Positions 52,201-64,000 of a stretch of DNA of 64,000 nt are shown in pieces. A program made the translations under genes and the position numbers. This DNA comes from Dipetalonema caudispina. Its lineage: Eukaryota; Nematoda; Chromadorea; Rhabditida; Onchocercidae. Every line of letters begins with the position of its first letter. Position 1 is the first letter of the stretch. The DNA lies in contig JABVXV010000039.1 of NCBI GenBank assembly GCA_013365325.1, positions 300,308 to 364,307 on the forward strand, read 5' to 3'. The notes under the pieces were generated by a model that was given only the letters and a program-made list of their open reading frames with translations, was not told the origin of the DNA and made no database searches.

Positions 52201-55200
52201 TTTGCATTACCAAAAGAATCTAAATGTATTTGAAATTGTTGAGAATGTTCACTTAAGTAAATTGCATATTTCAGATTTTTTTAGCAGTAATGGCTTGTGC
52301 TACGCCATTGCTAGCATGTTCTACAGCTTTAGCAATACTATTTTTATGTGGTATGAGATTCTCCTCAGTACTTTGTGTTATACCTTTTCTGGTCCTATCT
52401 ATTGGTAAGAGATTGATATTGTTAAATGATACATAAAATGAAGAAGAGTGTTGTTGATTGAGGAATTTTAAAGTAGATTTGAATTTAACTCTATTAATTA
52501 ACTAAGTTATTAATTATTAATTAGATAGAATTAGTTCAGGTATTGATAGTTCATATTTAATGATTCATGAATGGCAACGAGTAACGAAGGAAATACGAGA
52601 TGGTGAGAAAAAAAATGGAACTGTTGGACATCGAATGTCTGAGGTTGATTTTTTTTTGAATCTTATTAATTAGTTACATGTCACTTTGAGTAACCCTCGT
52701 AGAATTATGGAATTTCAGGTACTCAGTGAAGTTGGCCCAGCGATATTGATCTCTACAATAACTAATATATTAGCTGATGCTGTTGGTTGTTTTACATCTT
52801 CTCCTGAAATACGTCTATTATGCATTGGAAATTTATTCGCCATGTTTATGGCATATTTATATCAGGTAAGTGTTACATTTCATTCGTCTTTAACTTACAG
52901 ATAACTTCACTGAATTCCTATTTTAGATGACCTTTTATTCTGGTTTGATGTCCGTTGTCGGAAAATTTGAGATTGCAGCAGAGAAGAATGAAGATAATAT
53001 TACAAATATTACAATACAAAAAAGTCAAGTGAATATCAGAAAATACAGCGAAATTACTGTAAGTTTTTCCATGAATAATTTAGCATTGCATTGAAAGGTT
53101 TAATTTTGCAGAGTATATATTGTTTAAAAAATGAAATTGAAAAGATTAATTATCATAGTTCAAGATCATTTTTATTTCATTCTGCTATTGGTTACATACA
53201 GATCATGCCAATTTACCACTAATATTGGTTACTTACCGCTAATCATAATTCATCATATGAAATTGTAAAACTCTTCTACAATTTCATATGATGATCTCAC
53301 AACTGATAAATTCCAATTTTTTTTTCCTTTCTTTTAGCGTAAAAATTCGAAATTTCACGACAAGTCAAAGTTATACATCAGTAAATACATGCAAGCATAC
53401 GTAAATATTATTGCTCATCCTGCAATAGCAACATTTATTCTTATCCTATACATAGCTTACATTTTTATATCTATATGGGTATGTATTTCTTTTTATTTAC
53501 CTATCTTATTGATGCATTTATTCTTCAAAGGATATGCTATTTTTCAATTAGGTAAACTATTATTTAACCTTTTTTTCAAGGTAAAATTGTTTCAATTACT
53601 TTTATCATCTATCAATAATTTTTTTGTTTTATTCCTAACATTCTTATATCTTCTGATCTCATTCTTTGCTTACGGATAGATTTATATTACTGTAAAATAC
53701 TATCAGATCTATTAATATAGACTCATTCATCATTTCCAGGGGATAACACGAATGAATATCAGTCTAACACCTCAGAAGTTATTTGCAGCAGATTCCCCAT
53801 TGATAAAGGTTTTTACTATGGGTTATTTTCTAATATTGGCTAAATTATTATTCTTCAATACATTTTACAGCATGTAATTAAATTTATTGTCTTTTATAGC
53901 TTGATATGTTACGCACAGAATATCAAGTACCAGTTTTTACGATGGCATCGGTATTCGTGGAAACACCTGGAGATTTCTCGCAAAAATTACCACTTCTTCT
54001 AATGAATAATATGGTTCAGGATTTTGAAAATCTTAATGGTAGTTGGGGACCTATTGGTACCATGTATTTCGTTCGCGATTTCATCTTGTTCCAGAATTTT
54101 TTACGATGTTTGCTTTCTACTTTTGTTTATTGCTATTAATGTCAATTTCAATTTCTAGAAGTACTGGTCATATTTTGTGAATAAAATAAACAAACTTTAA
54201 ATATAATTCTATTCCCGAGTATTTATTCAATTTCAGCAGATCATGACTATGATTTTGATTCTTTGGATGATGTTAGCAGTACAACGATAGATCCGGAAGT
54301 TGCTCTAAGATTCAATAATGATGATTTAGCAAATTTCTTGACATGGCCAGAATACGATTTCTGGTCCGGTTTTGTCCAGTTGCAAAATGTTAGCGAGGAT
54401 GGAAAGTGTGTATTAGAATGTATTTGATTTTATTTCAAATTTCATATGTATGATAATTATTAGAGCGATACGATTATATCAAGCAATAAGATTACCATTG
54501 CTTTGTAAATACATTTGCAAATCAGTTCGAATATATGAAAAGTTATTGATCTGTTAATGAAGTGATGAATTGTTTCAGGAAAAAAAAACTGAAAAGATTT
54601 TTCTTCATCACATCTTATCATGATGAAAATTTGAAGATATGGACGAAACGAGGGGAATTACTTAAACGGTGGCGTGCTATCGTAGACAAGGCTATTTAGT
54701 AAGTCCTTATAATTTAAAGAAATGTAAGTTCGAATAATGAACATATAGGAAGATGAAAGGTATCAGATAAGCTAATAAGTAGACATCTTTGTTGTAGCGT
54801 TATCAAATTTTCATCATTTTCCTTGATGATAAGTGTCTTCATTTTCTTTCCTATCAGCTTTCATTATTATAGCGAGTCATTTCACGCTTTCGTATTCCAC
54901 GAAGATGCCATCTTTCTGGATCTGATCGATAATATGCCAACGGATACATGGCAATCGATAGCAGGAACATTAGTTTGCATGACTGCAGTATGCTTCCTCT
55001 TCCTTCGGAATACGCTTACGGTGATTATTGCAGCTGCCTCTGTCCTCTCTGTGTCCATTGGTTGGTCAATTTTATTTGTCAATAAGAGAAAATGCTACGG
55101 AATAGTTCATAATTATAGCCTAAATTGAACGTTTATGAATATTTTTAATGCTTATTTGATCACAATGCACGTTAAGGATCAGAGGTCCTTAATGAATGCT

Positions 55201-56059
55201 TCTGTTTGCAAAGTAATTTGAAAGAATTTAGGAAGTTTGATCATTTAATTATCCTACAAGAATTACTCAAGTTTAAGTTGTAATTGATTAATTATGAACA
55301 ATTCTATTTGGATGCTTATTGATGCAGGTATATTGGGTATGCTATCCTGGTGGAATGTTGAATTAGATCCGATTTCAATGGCAGCCATGATAATATCCAT
55401 TGGCTTCAGTGTTGATATACCAGCACATGTCGCTTATCATTACTGCAAAGCTAGTAAGCATTGTTTATCAACAAGCCTGATACCAATTTTATATATGTAT
55501 ATTTACTGTATTCAGGCGAAAAATCGACACCTCAGGCTCAACTTGGCAATTGTCTTACCTCAGTGGGATTTCCAGCAGTGCAAGCAGCATTGTCCACTAT
55601 ATTATGCGTATACAGTTTATGGTTTGCCGGAATTTATATGGCACAGGTATCTCTGTCTGTCAAGAACTACCTCGTCTTATACGAATTTCAAAACATTTTA
55701 ATTTTAATAATATATCTTTTAAAGTAGTTCTTCATTCTTCATGATATCCATTTAACTTTCAAATTCAGGTTTTTGTGAAAACAATGGTCACTTCCGTCAT
55801 ATTATGCAATTTGCATGGACTCGTGATTCTACCAGCTATATTTTCAATAATTCATCGAGTTAAAACTCAACTCGACCAAAATAAAATCTATAGTACGTCA
55901 GCTGAGCGTGCTGAGAATAAGCAATTGAAACAAATCAGGAAAACAATGGCTAAGGCAGCAGAAATACAGGAAAGTAATGGAAATCAACCAAATCTAAAAG
56001 TGGATAGACCACCAATTCCTGAGTTCGGTGTCGTATCTAGAGCGGACGGACGAGTTTAA
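49215..56059 (+). CDS. Patched-related (PTR) sterol-sensing-domain protein (21 exons, 1068 aa)
   Basis: Exons: 49215-49293, 49408-49591, 49662-49787, 49906-50080, 50243-50362, 50928-51038, 51450-51706, 51873-52056, 52275-52404, 52540-52643, 52719-52865, 52927-53058, 53338-53478, 53740-53808, 53900-54107, 54237-54405, 54579-54698, 54858-55060, 55328-55453, 55516-55646 and 55769-56059. Phases all match. After a polar 90-residue N terminus comes TM1 (WPAMITCILLSILALLKIF), an extracellular domain starting DLEGYSPFEARSR, then the sterol-sensing TM2-6 block (LLPYLTTGFIIMCTCSVITV through VGPAILISTITNILADAVG). A second half has TM7 near 603-632 and TM8-12. Both RND half-repeats keep a key Asp (GIDSSYLMIHEW in TM4, GFSVDIPAHVAYHY in TM10). 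PTR proteins are RND-type transporters that in worms act in cuticle, moulting and apical membrane traffic. The particular orthologue is not assigned. The exon 15/16 junction is the least certain. Confidence 0.92.
50474..50710 (+). other. Unexplained open frame inside PTR intron 5
   Basis: Between exons 5 and 6, 78 codons are open without an ATG, reading SKDITSALIDRLFQIELSIE, then a Lys run, then LLSELINTIDRLQKSEDSSA and a polar tail ending at TAG 50708-50710. The preceding in-frame segment is also open for 13 codons before a single TAG. The pattern of Leu/Ile spacing suggests a helical or coiled-coil segment. It cannot be an exon of the PTR gene because exon 5 joins exon 6 in phase and matches the family. 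Relic of an inserted gene or chance. Confidence 0.2.
53250..53294. other. Perfect 18-bp stem-loop in PTR intron 12
   Basis: The arm 53250-53267 (TCATCATATGAAATTGTA) is the exact reverse complement of 53277-53294, separated by a 9-base loop. It lies about 40 bases before the exon 13 acceptor. Confidence 0.85.
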
Positions 56060-56991
56060 ATATCTCAACTTAAAACGGATTATGTATGCAACTAGCTCTT
56101 CATATCCAAGACGTCTCGACATTACAAATCAATTTCAGTAAAGAAAATACTTACTTAAAACTGGATGGTCAAACTTTACTAATCCATTAAACAATTATCG
56201 AGCTCGAGTCAGTGTAATATAGGTAAAGCTAATGAGCATAGCAACTTTACATCACATATAATCGTTTTTAATGCATAGATGAAAAAACATATTATGATGA
56301 AACGAGACGAATATTCAGATGCCCACTTTACTTTTTGAATTGTATATTTAATGTTGGGTGATGTCCTCAATCTTCCTTTCTTCCTATTCCATGCCAAAAC
56401 CTGAAGTATTCCAACGAATAAATTTTTACGAAAACAATCTTATAAGATTTGACATGTTTAATAGCCAATTGCTATTAAACACGTCCATTCATCCATGAAA
56501 GTATGGCATCAACTCAACTTGAGTGAGATATAGACTTAAAACCCGCTATTCATCGTGATGATGAACGTCTCAGTAATGTTGGGATGAGAATTTATTGAGA
56601 AAGACAAACTCTGTGATTCGGGTTCGTTATCATTCATATGAAGCATTGTATACCACTCCTCAACTTGTTGATTTCAGAATTTATTCAGATAAATAATTAA
56701 TGAAAGTGATATTGGCTGTAGCCAGTAAACCAGTGAGTAGCACAAATAAATATGAATAAAAAAGTCCAAAGGAAAAAAGAAACTTGGCAACCTAGAATAA
56801 AAACATGAGCATAATTGGAAGGAAATGGCTTTAGGGCAATATGAGTATTACAGTTTAAATCTCTGAACTCCGCTGGCATAAAGAATATTTGAAGGTAGCT
56901 GACGTTATTTACATAGTGATATCGTGCCATTGAAAATAGAATCATTTAGTACCATGAAAGACATATAAAAAAGGACAGGACATTATTTAAT
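56060..56991. other. Convergent 3' spacer between the PTR and HBS1 genes
   Basis: The two genes run toward each other with stops 932 bases apart. AATAAA at 56417-56422 is a likely polyadenylation signal for the PTR gene. No further coding signal is seen. Confidence 0.45.
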
Positions 56992-59900
56992 TCAATCCAA
57001 TCTTTGTTCAATAATGCCTGCTGCGATAGTTTGTCCCGCATGGCGAAGTGTTACTCGACCAAGTGCTTTGCATTCTGAATACCGTTCTAAACTTACTGCT
57101 CGTTCTGTTCGAATTTCAATCATTCCACTCATATTTTTTGTTAGTGCTCTAAAATATGCAATTGTTACGAACGAATTGGCCTAATAGTTATAATGGGTTA
57201 GCACTTCTTAATAACTATCAACCTTTATCCTTTCACATAACATAGATTCAGCGTAACACAAAGCCAAAATACACACACATACAGTATCATTTTAGTAGTG
57301 AGTAATGAAATGACAAAGAGACTTTTTTACCCTAAAAAAGGAGGTACTGTGAATAAGAGAATTGAATAAAAAGATATCAAATAAAAGAACCTAGGTTTTT
57401 GTTTTATCACTTCTCCAGTAGCCTTATTCAATTCTGCTTTCAATAGTGAGATAGTGCAAGGCTCACACAATGAATGTGCGAAAAGCTCAGCTTTAGTGCC
57501 TTTAATGATTGGAACAAAAATATCGAAAACAACAATACGCACCAGATATTTCTTTCCAGGGATAAGACATTCCTGTAACACACTTCATCGAAGTAATGAG
57601 AGCATTTTATGCGCTCATAAGGTCTATGTATATGTACCTAGGAGATCTTAGAGGAAATTAGGATCCATCTACCATGGATAAATTTTAATCCGAACCTATA
57701 AACACTGGCTATAGAAAGTGTTTAGTCAAGACTGTGATTTCTTGGTAAACGAGGTTTTTTAATGACCAATAAAAATAAGAAAAATTTCATTTTCTTCAGA
57801 ATTTCCTAATCTGGATAATACATTAAAAGAAATGAAGAGTGAGCGAACAATGACGAAACAAGAAGATAACCTGTCCACCGCGGCAAAGAACGTAACCAAT
57901 GCTCATAGAGTCGGGTTCAATGTTTGAAACAGGTGCTAGAGTCAGTGTAGCCTGGTCACCAGCAAAGCCTATGTCTTTCCTTGAATTGGTCTCCACAACT
58001 ATTCCTGCAAACACATCTCAAGTGTAAGGTAAATGCATAGAAAATTCTTTATTCAGCATGCTTTTTTCAAAGACTTAAAACTAGTCTCAAATAGTTGATC
58101 TAAAGATGATAACATTGTGCTACCTTCTTCTAATCATATACTTCTCAATGACGACGGGCGCAAGAAACGGATAATGACGATACCTTTAACAATTACAGGA
58201 TCTGCATTCGGCATTATGTACACTTTCTCACCATTTTCTATGAAACCAGCCTCAATTTTGATGCTTACTGAAAGCGCCGATGTAGAGCTTTTGTATATAT
58301 CATTAATAACAGCCCGGAAATAGCGATCCTGTGACCGTACTGGGATCTGTAGTTCATCTAAAAAGACAATACAGTTCTGTAATCGATAATCCGTCTGTTT
58401 TATTGGGAGTGTTGATGACATACTTTTTAAAGTATATAGAGCACTTTTCATAAAGATATTGATAACGTTTTCTTTCTCTCAAACAAATCTAACACTGCAT
58501 ATTTCTAGAAATCTCAAGACTCTTCTCACCTATTACTTGTAGCAGTGTTGGTCCTTGGTACCAAGTGCACAAAGAGTGGCCATTAGATGGCGCTTTCGTC
58601 AAATTAATTCCATCCAATCCAGAGAGTGGAACAAATTTAACTGTTGAATAGGCAGCCTGCTTCCTGAGAAAAACCTTCAGAGTGGCACAAAGTTCATCGT
58701 ACCGTTGCTGAGACCAATTTACTGTATCCATCTTATTTATTGCAACTAACAGTTCACTTACTCCTGCAAAACAATAAGTAGTGCCTCTTTTTGAGCATCG
58801 GATGAGCAAATATTCAAGAATTTTGAAGTTGTAGAATAGGTAGGCGAATCTTCATATATTACATCTCTGTAAAGGACAACCCCACAAAATCAGTCGTACA
58901 ACAAAGCAGAAGTTTACCTAGTGATCTGAGCAAGACAGCATGTTCCCTCGTTTGACCTCCCTGACCGAACCCAGTTTCGAATTCTCCACAAGTTGCATTA
59001 ATAACCAATATACCAGCATCTGCTTCAGCGGCACCTGAAGCACATGAAATATAACATTCTGAAAAATGAATTATCAAAAATCTTACAGTCCTCTCAAAAT
59101 TTAAATCCCATATCATATTCACTCCGAAATGGACTCAACTTAATATGGACTCATCAATCCATATTAAGCAAAGTACCATTTTCTGTATGGTATTCAGAAT
59201 ACCTTTTAGTCTCCAATAGTCTTCAAAAACTAGTACATTTCAAAAAAAAAGGAACAATTATAAAGAGAATACAGGACGAATACCTGTAATCATGTTGGGA
59301 ATGAAGTCCTTGTGACCTGGTGCATCCAAAATGCAGATTTTTCGATGCTCAGTTTCGAAGGTTGTTCGTGCGATATCCATTGTTACCCCTCGCTGTCTCT
59401 CTTCCTAAATTGGATCAATTCATCCGGATAAACCTTACAAAGAAATACCAAATTCATGTTGAGAACATCACTTTCACGTAGAGAAGTCATCAATTTTTAC
59501 TGAGAAGCAATGGATTGAAATGACAGTATACCTGTGTATCGTCAAGAACCCAAGCATATGCAAAGGATGCTTTGCCAGTCTTAGCTGATTCTTGTTTATA
59601 TTTATGCATAGTTCGTTCATCAACACCACCCAGCTGTAACATTGTGTTATATGATAATAACGATGATGAATGCGATGATGAATACAGCAAAAACTCAGCG
59701 AACTTTATTTTAAAGTTAACTCGTTCTCTTTGAATAAATGATGATAAGCCTAATCCGCTGGAATATAAGTGTAGGAACAGTCTGTTTTTTCATATAAAGT
59801 TCATAAAGTCGGTATTTCTTGATTATTTAACTATTTATTAAAAGCCAGTCGCTCACACACTTCCGGTTGGTGAGAAACTTCTTTATTTGGCACAACGACA

Positions 59901-61846
59901 TGCCAGTTAGGATATAACACTGTACAATGAGATGTACTCAATTTCTGATGTTTTCCAACTTAGCTATTCAGATCCATATGCTTTAATGAGATTTAAAAGT
60001 GTACTTGATATAGAAGATGTCCCATCAGTGTACTTTTACCAGCATCTACATGGCCAACGATAACCACATTAACCACTGCTTTGTTTTCTTGAAAGGGTTG
60101 TTTTGCTCTTAAATATCCTTTTTTATAGTCTTGAACTGCTCAAGAACATACATTCGTTACTTTTTGAAATAAATCTTTTAAAAATTTTAATGCTGTTCAC
60201 AAGATAAAGAACAACATATATAACAACGGACTTAAAATAAGATATGAATGATAAACTGACTTGAGCGGTTGTACAACTGCATTTCGTGCAGCATCAAGAG
60301 CAGCTAGTCTCCTGCTACTAGAACTAGTTTTTAGTACTTGGTCGGGACATTTTTTCCCACGGGTACTTTTTTCCACATTTTCTGATAATTGCAAGTTCTC
60401 CATTTGCGACACGTCTGGTAAGTGTTCGTTATTGCCATTCTGTTACAATACAATATATTAGTTGCATAAATCAGTAATACTAATGGATATTAGTATAACT
60501 GCCAGTTATTAGAAGTTCTTGATGGAAGCTTTTTAGTAAATGCTTATCAGTAAAAAGAATAGCCACTGAATGTTCCATATTTATTTTCCTTTACGAAGTT
60601 GATCGCAGCAAACATTTCAAAAACAAACGGATATTAGAGAGATAATTCAGATTATTAAGAAGCTACTCACCGTGCTAGCTTTCTCTGCTTCTCGTTTTAT
60701 TACCTGCTCCCAAAGTCGAATTTCCTTACCCCTCTCGTTATTTTTAAATGGTTGATGACCTTTTGACGCATTCGCATCTGCTGACTCTAAATTTTAAAGT
60801 GCTCAGTATGGAGTATGAAAAATATAGAGAAAACTAAAGAATTAAAACTGGATGAAAGTGCTCATCATTACAAATTTACCATCTCTTCCACGTTCCTGAC
60901 CATGTGTCATCCCGGCAGAATAATCTCTAGAATCATCGACAACATCATTAACCAGTTCCGTAAGGCCTTCTTCCGGGATGAAATCTGCGATGCAAAAGCC
61001 GGCCTTGTTATTGTTGTAAGAGTTTGTATGCGTCCGTTTAAATATATATTCTTCTATAAAGAAGATACATTAAGTATGCACAGAAACAAGATAAGGAAAA
61101 TCAACAGTCATATTTTATATAACATTAAATCATTGGAAGTTATTTTAAAAGATGTGAATGGATATAGATTGATGAGTATAACTGTGCACTATGTCAATAA
61201 CGGACCCATATGAATAAGTAACTAAATTCACTGAGTGTCGTGAAATAATAAATAACAAGTTATCAAATATAGGACTGAGCTTAGTACTCCAAGAATAGTT
61301 CTTGAGAATCAGTCTCATGAACTTTTTGTCGTTGTAATTCCAACAACAAGAAGTAAATAACGCTAAGAAAGAACAACAAAGCCGAATTTTGCAAATTGAC
61401 AAAATATCGACAACATATGGTAAGTATATCAGTGTCCTAAACGTATTGTTACGTTAACAATGTGAAATAGCGAGAAAAAAAAAAATACCTGTACCAGAAG
61501 AAACTGTTTCATCGTCCGTTGAGATGCTATATCGATGGAATTCTTCATCATCTTCATCATCTCGCTCTCAAATATGACATCAATCATTATCTATCCATCC
61601 ATAAAGAATATCTTTTACAGAGCATAATATTATCCAATAGTAAGCTAGAAATTCTATTTTGATATGATAAGAAGGTATCCATCATCCCGTACGACTTACC
61701 TGAATGTACGGAAAAGAGAGGATACTTACGATATAGTGTAAATTAAAAACTGATATACCAAATGTATCTATAACTAACAATAAACAACAAAAATAACACT
61801 AACCTTCATCATAGTTCATATTACGGACATTACGATGTCGTGACAT
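56992..61846 (-). CDS. hbs-1: HBS1-type ribosome-rescue GTPase (14 exons, 614 aa)
   Basis: Exons in transcript order: 61804-61846, 61489-61566, 60880-60984, 60671-60786, 60261-60439, 60005-60107, 59532-59633, 59284-59404, 58918-59034, 58530-58763, 58184-58357, 57871-58004, 57391-57572 and 56992-57148; all phases join. The N terminus [14 protein letters not shown] matches the HBS1 start, followed by an acidic HBS1-N segment. The GTPase domain has G1 GHVDAGKST (192-200), G2 RGVTMD (247-252), G3 DAPGH with the catalytic His (269-273) and G4 NKMD (331-334). It is followed by two beta-barrel domains ending [23 protein letters not shown]1 works with Pelota to recognise stalled ribosomes in no-go and non-stop mRNA decay, in the cytoplasm. 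It is told from EF-1A and eRF3 by its N terminus and by [27 protein letters not shown] acceptor lies 10 bases before the ATG, a likely spliced-leader site. Confidence 0.94.
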
Positions 61847-61862
61847 CTCTCAACTTCTGCAA
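61847..61862 (-). promoter_or_regulatory. Probable spliced-leader acceptor of the HBS1 gene
   Basis: On the minus strand AATTGCAG is followed by the 10-base leader AAGTTGAGAG and then the ATG. No donor is apparent upstream, so trans-splicing is the simplest explanation (inference). Confidence 0.5.
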
Positions 61863-63818
61863 TTAACAATGAACATATATCATGCTATTGAAGAAGATGA
61901 AACTTTCATTCATGCATTTACTCTCTTTATATTTAGGTAAGATATTGAATGAATTATCAATTTAGTTTAATAAGAATGAATGAACAGATATGAGTTATCA
62001 ATATCATCTGATAACAAAGTGATAAAGTTACTCTATGATAATTTAATCATTTGTCAGATAAATATGTACACGTGCATTATCAGCAAACTGCAATGAAGAT
62101 AACTGAAAAAATGAAATTGCGACCTAATAAAATTAGGTAAACCAAATATTCAGGCACGTCAATACCCTCACATAAGTTATTTGAGATACACGAAGAGATT
62201 TGCTACATGAAGGTGGAACGGTAAGATCGGCCAACCGTCATTTATCTTCCGGCATACTGCATTAAGTAGAACTCGTTGGAATTATCCAAGGAGACTACTA
62301 CTATGAATGGTACTATCTGTTGATCACATTCTATCTTTTCCTCACTTCTCATCTATCTCTATTAGATTTATATCTGAAAAGGTATCAGGGATATACTTAT
62401 GTCCACTAGAGCAAAGAGAATAACAGTACTGAATGACCTCATATATACAATCATCACTGACATTATGCAATGAACAATTACTTCATCTTACCATCAATCA
62501 ATACATCCTATTTCTTCAAATGTCAAAGTTCATTGTACAACGAACAATAATCACTTCATTTTTAACTCTTCAGCACAACATTTTTTAAAGATCCCTGATA
62601 TGCCTGCTTTAATTGATAAAAAAATTCATTCTATTTTATAAATTGTTCATCTTTTCTCCTAATTTGATTATGGACAGTTTTACATTTACTCATTCATACA
62701 GCCAAGAGTGTGAAGTTGACCTTCAATCTGATCATCTTGTCCATTTAGGTATAACTCTTTGTTATATAATTTTACAATGCTTTATATAATGCTACAAATA
62801 ATTATCTTTCTCTCTTCTATGATTTCAACTTCCCTTTAATTTCAATTCTTTTGCTTCCGCTTTAGCTTGATAGGTAATTTGAAGGTTTTCTGAATAAACA
62901 TTCATACACTTGTCTGAGTTTATGATACTATTGGAGTTACAAAACCGGAATTAAATGATTTAAAACGTGTAATGTAACGGAGATTTAAAAATTTGGCTAA
63001 ATCAGCTTAAACTTGGAAATTCAATCCCATCAATAAAGTTATTAGTTATCAGTAAACTAATAATTTCGAGAATTCAATTCATAGTACATATGAACTATCT
63101 GTACCATATTTCATTTTTTTCACGTTTTACTTGTTAGTATATTGCATGCAATAAATGGAATGAGCAAAGTGATGTGTAATAAATTAAATTAACAAAAAAG
63201 TATGCGATAGTTAGAAATAATCTTTAAATTTATCTAAAAACCTGAATTAATAAAAAAGTAGTCAACAAATAAAAAGCTAAAAGGAAGCATGATATGAGTA
63301 AAAGAAAAAGAAACATGAAGAAGTAATCGAGAGGAGATTTAAAGAAAGTAAAATTAACATAAATCAGGCAATAAACAGAGTAATTCGAGAATCTTATGCA
63401 ATAATTCAATTGAAATATGAAGTATTTCTAGTCTGAAGTTTCAGAAAACAAATTTTAATATATTATTTTCGTTTCATTGTTGAAACTTAAAACCGTGGAA
63501 AGAAGCATTTTAATCTTTATTTTTGCTAATTTATTGAACATACACGTTACAATATATATATATACTAATATTAGACAAATAACTTATAAGCAAGCGAAAC
63601 AATAACAACAGCAATAAACTGTTAACAGTAAGCTAATGACAAAAATAAGGCATAACTGACGAGAATCCAATTAACAGAAAACACAAATAATTAAACAACA
63701 GCACATATTTCAATTTAAAACGCGCCTAGCTTCTCAACAGAAAACTTCAGATGGAATTTCAAATTGGATTTCCTGAAGTACATTTGAAGATGAGCTACTA
63801 TCTGTTGTGAATTTACTT
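61863..63818. other. Gene-free spacer upstream of HBS1
   Basis: I see no coding signal on either strand. It is AT-rich with fewer homopolymers than the left half of the window. It should contain the HBS1 promoter and the 3' end of the zinc-finger locus. Confidence 0.4.
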
Positions 63819-64000
63819 TTAGTGTATGAAATAATGCTTAAATTTGCCAAACAATCTCCCATAGATGGTATGAGTCTTTATATGTTCTTTCAAATCTGAT
63901 GATTGAGAGAACATTTCCTCGCACATCATACAATTGTAGGGCTTCTCGCAGTATGGGTTCTCAAATGGCTTTTCATATTCCCGAAATGAGAGAATTGCTT
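63819..64000 (-). pseudogene. 3' end of a C2H2 zinc-finger gene with a broken inter-finger linker
   Basis: On the minus strand from the window edge, one frame reads the end of a C2H2 finger (QFSHFGNMKSHLRTHT). After the linker, a different frame reads a complete finger, PYNCMMCEEMFSQSSDLKEH plus IKTHT, and then a short tail to TAA at 63819-63821. The canonical TGEKPY linker would fit if the GC at 63948-63949 were a full three-base Gly codon, so one base appears to be missing. In the first frame translation would stop within about eight codons. This is either a pseudogene, a truncated allele or a sequence error. C2H2 proteins bind DNA; nothing more specific can be said from one and a half fingers. 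Confidence 0.6.

Noticed and set aside
55294..55744. Three overlapping 64-135 codon plus-strand frames
   Set aside because: They are alternative-frame readings over PTR exons 19 and 20 and the intron between them.
60815..61213. 132-codon plus-strand open frame
   Set aside because: It runs antisense across an HBS1 exon and its introns; the minus-strand exon chain is complete and matches a known family.
1..64000. tRNA or rRNA genes, spliced-leader RNA genes and CRISPR arrays
   Set aside because: I looked for B-box-like GGTTCGA motifs, the nematode SL1 sequence and regularly spaced repeats with unique spacers, and found none. A reading by eye could miss a divergent tRNA.

Overview
The window looks like nuclear DNA of a parasitic nematode of the spirurid/filarial type. 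The DNA is strongly AT-rich, carries dozens of poly(A) and poly(T) runs (up to 37 bases), and has genes split into many small exons with nematode-style TTTCAG or TTTTAG acceptors. Several start codons sit only 1 to 15 bases downstream of an unpaired acceptor, as expected for spliced-leader trans-splicing. The species assignment is inference.

Layout from left to right. (1) Bases 1-281 hold the last two exons of an unrecognised plus-strand gene. It is followed after 427 bases by a reconstructed six-exon plus-strand gene (709-3302) for an unrecognised small protein with a conserved-looking Cys/Pro motif. (2) Bases 3303-16800 are mostly non-coding, with a 23-bp minisatellite, several microsatellites, an exon-like island at 14.1 kb, and a 119-bp tandem duplication packed with TACGTG sites about 0.8 kb before the next gene. 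(3) Bases 16905-23717 hold a nine-exon plus-strand gene for an ataxin-1-like AXH-domain protein (667 aa). Its fifth intron contains a broken antisense open reading frame. (4) Bases 28505-36214 on the minus strand hold an 18-exon gene for a secreted protein of about 895 aa built from about 14 peritrophin-A (CBM14) chitin-binding modules, similar in design to the nematode eggshell protein CBD-1. (5) Bases 36215-43700 show no certain gene. (6) Bases 43720-45791 hold a five-exon four-transmembrane protein gene using a probable GC-AG intron. (7) Bases 49215-56059 hold a 21-exon Patched-related (PTR) gene with a sterol-sensing domain (1068 aa). (8) Bases 56992-61846 on the minus strand hold a 14-exon HBS1 ribosome-rescue GTPase gene (614 aa), convergent with the PTR gene. 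(9) At the right edge, on the minus strand, is the end of a C2H2 zinc-finger gene whose inter-finger linker is broken by an apparent one-base deletion.

The genes do not form one pathway. Two relate to surfaces that matter to nematodes: a chitin-binding eggshell-type protein and a PTR protein of the kind linked to cuticle and apical membranes. HBS1 serves mRNA surveillance and the AXH protein is a probable transcriptional co-regulator. All exon chains were assembled by hand from splice signals and reading-frame phase. Every chain closes in frame, which supports them, but no transcript or database comparison was possible.
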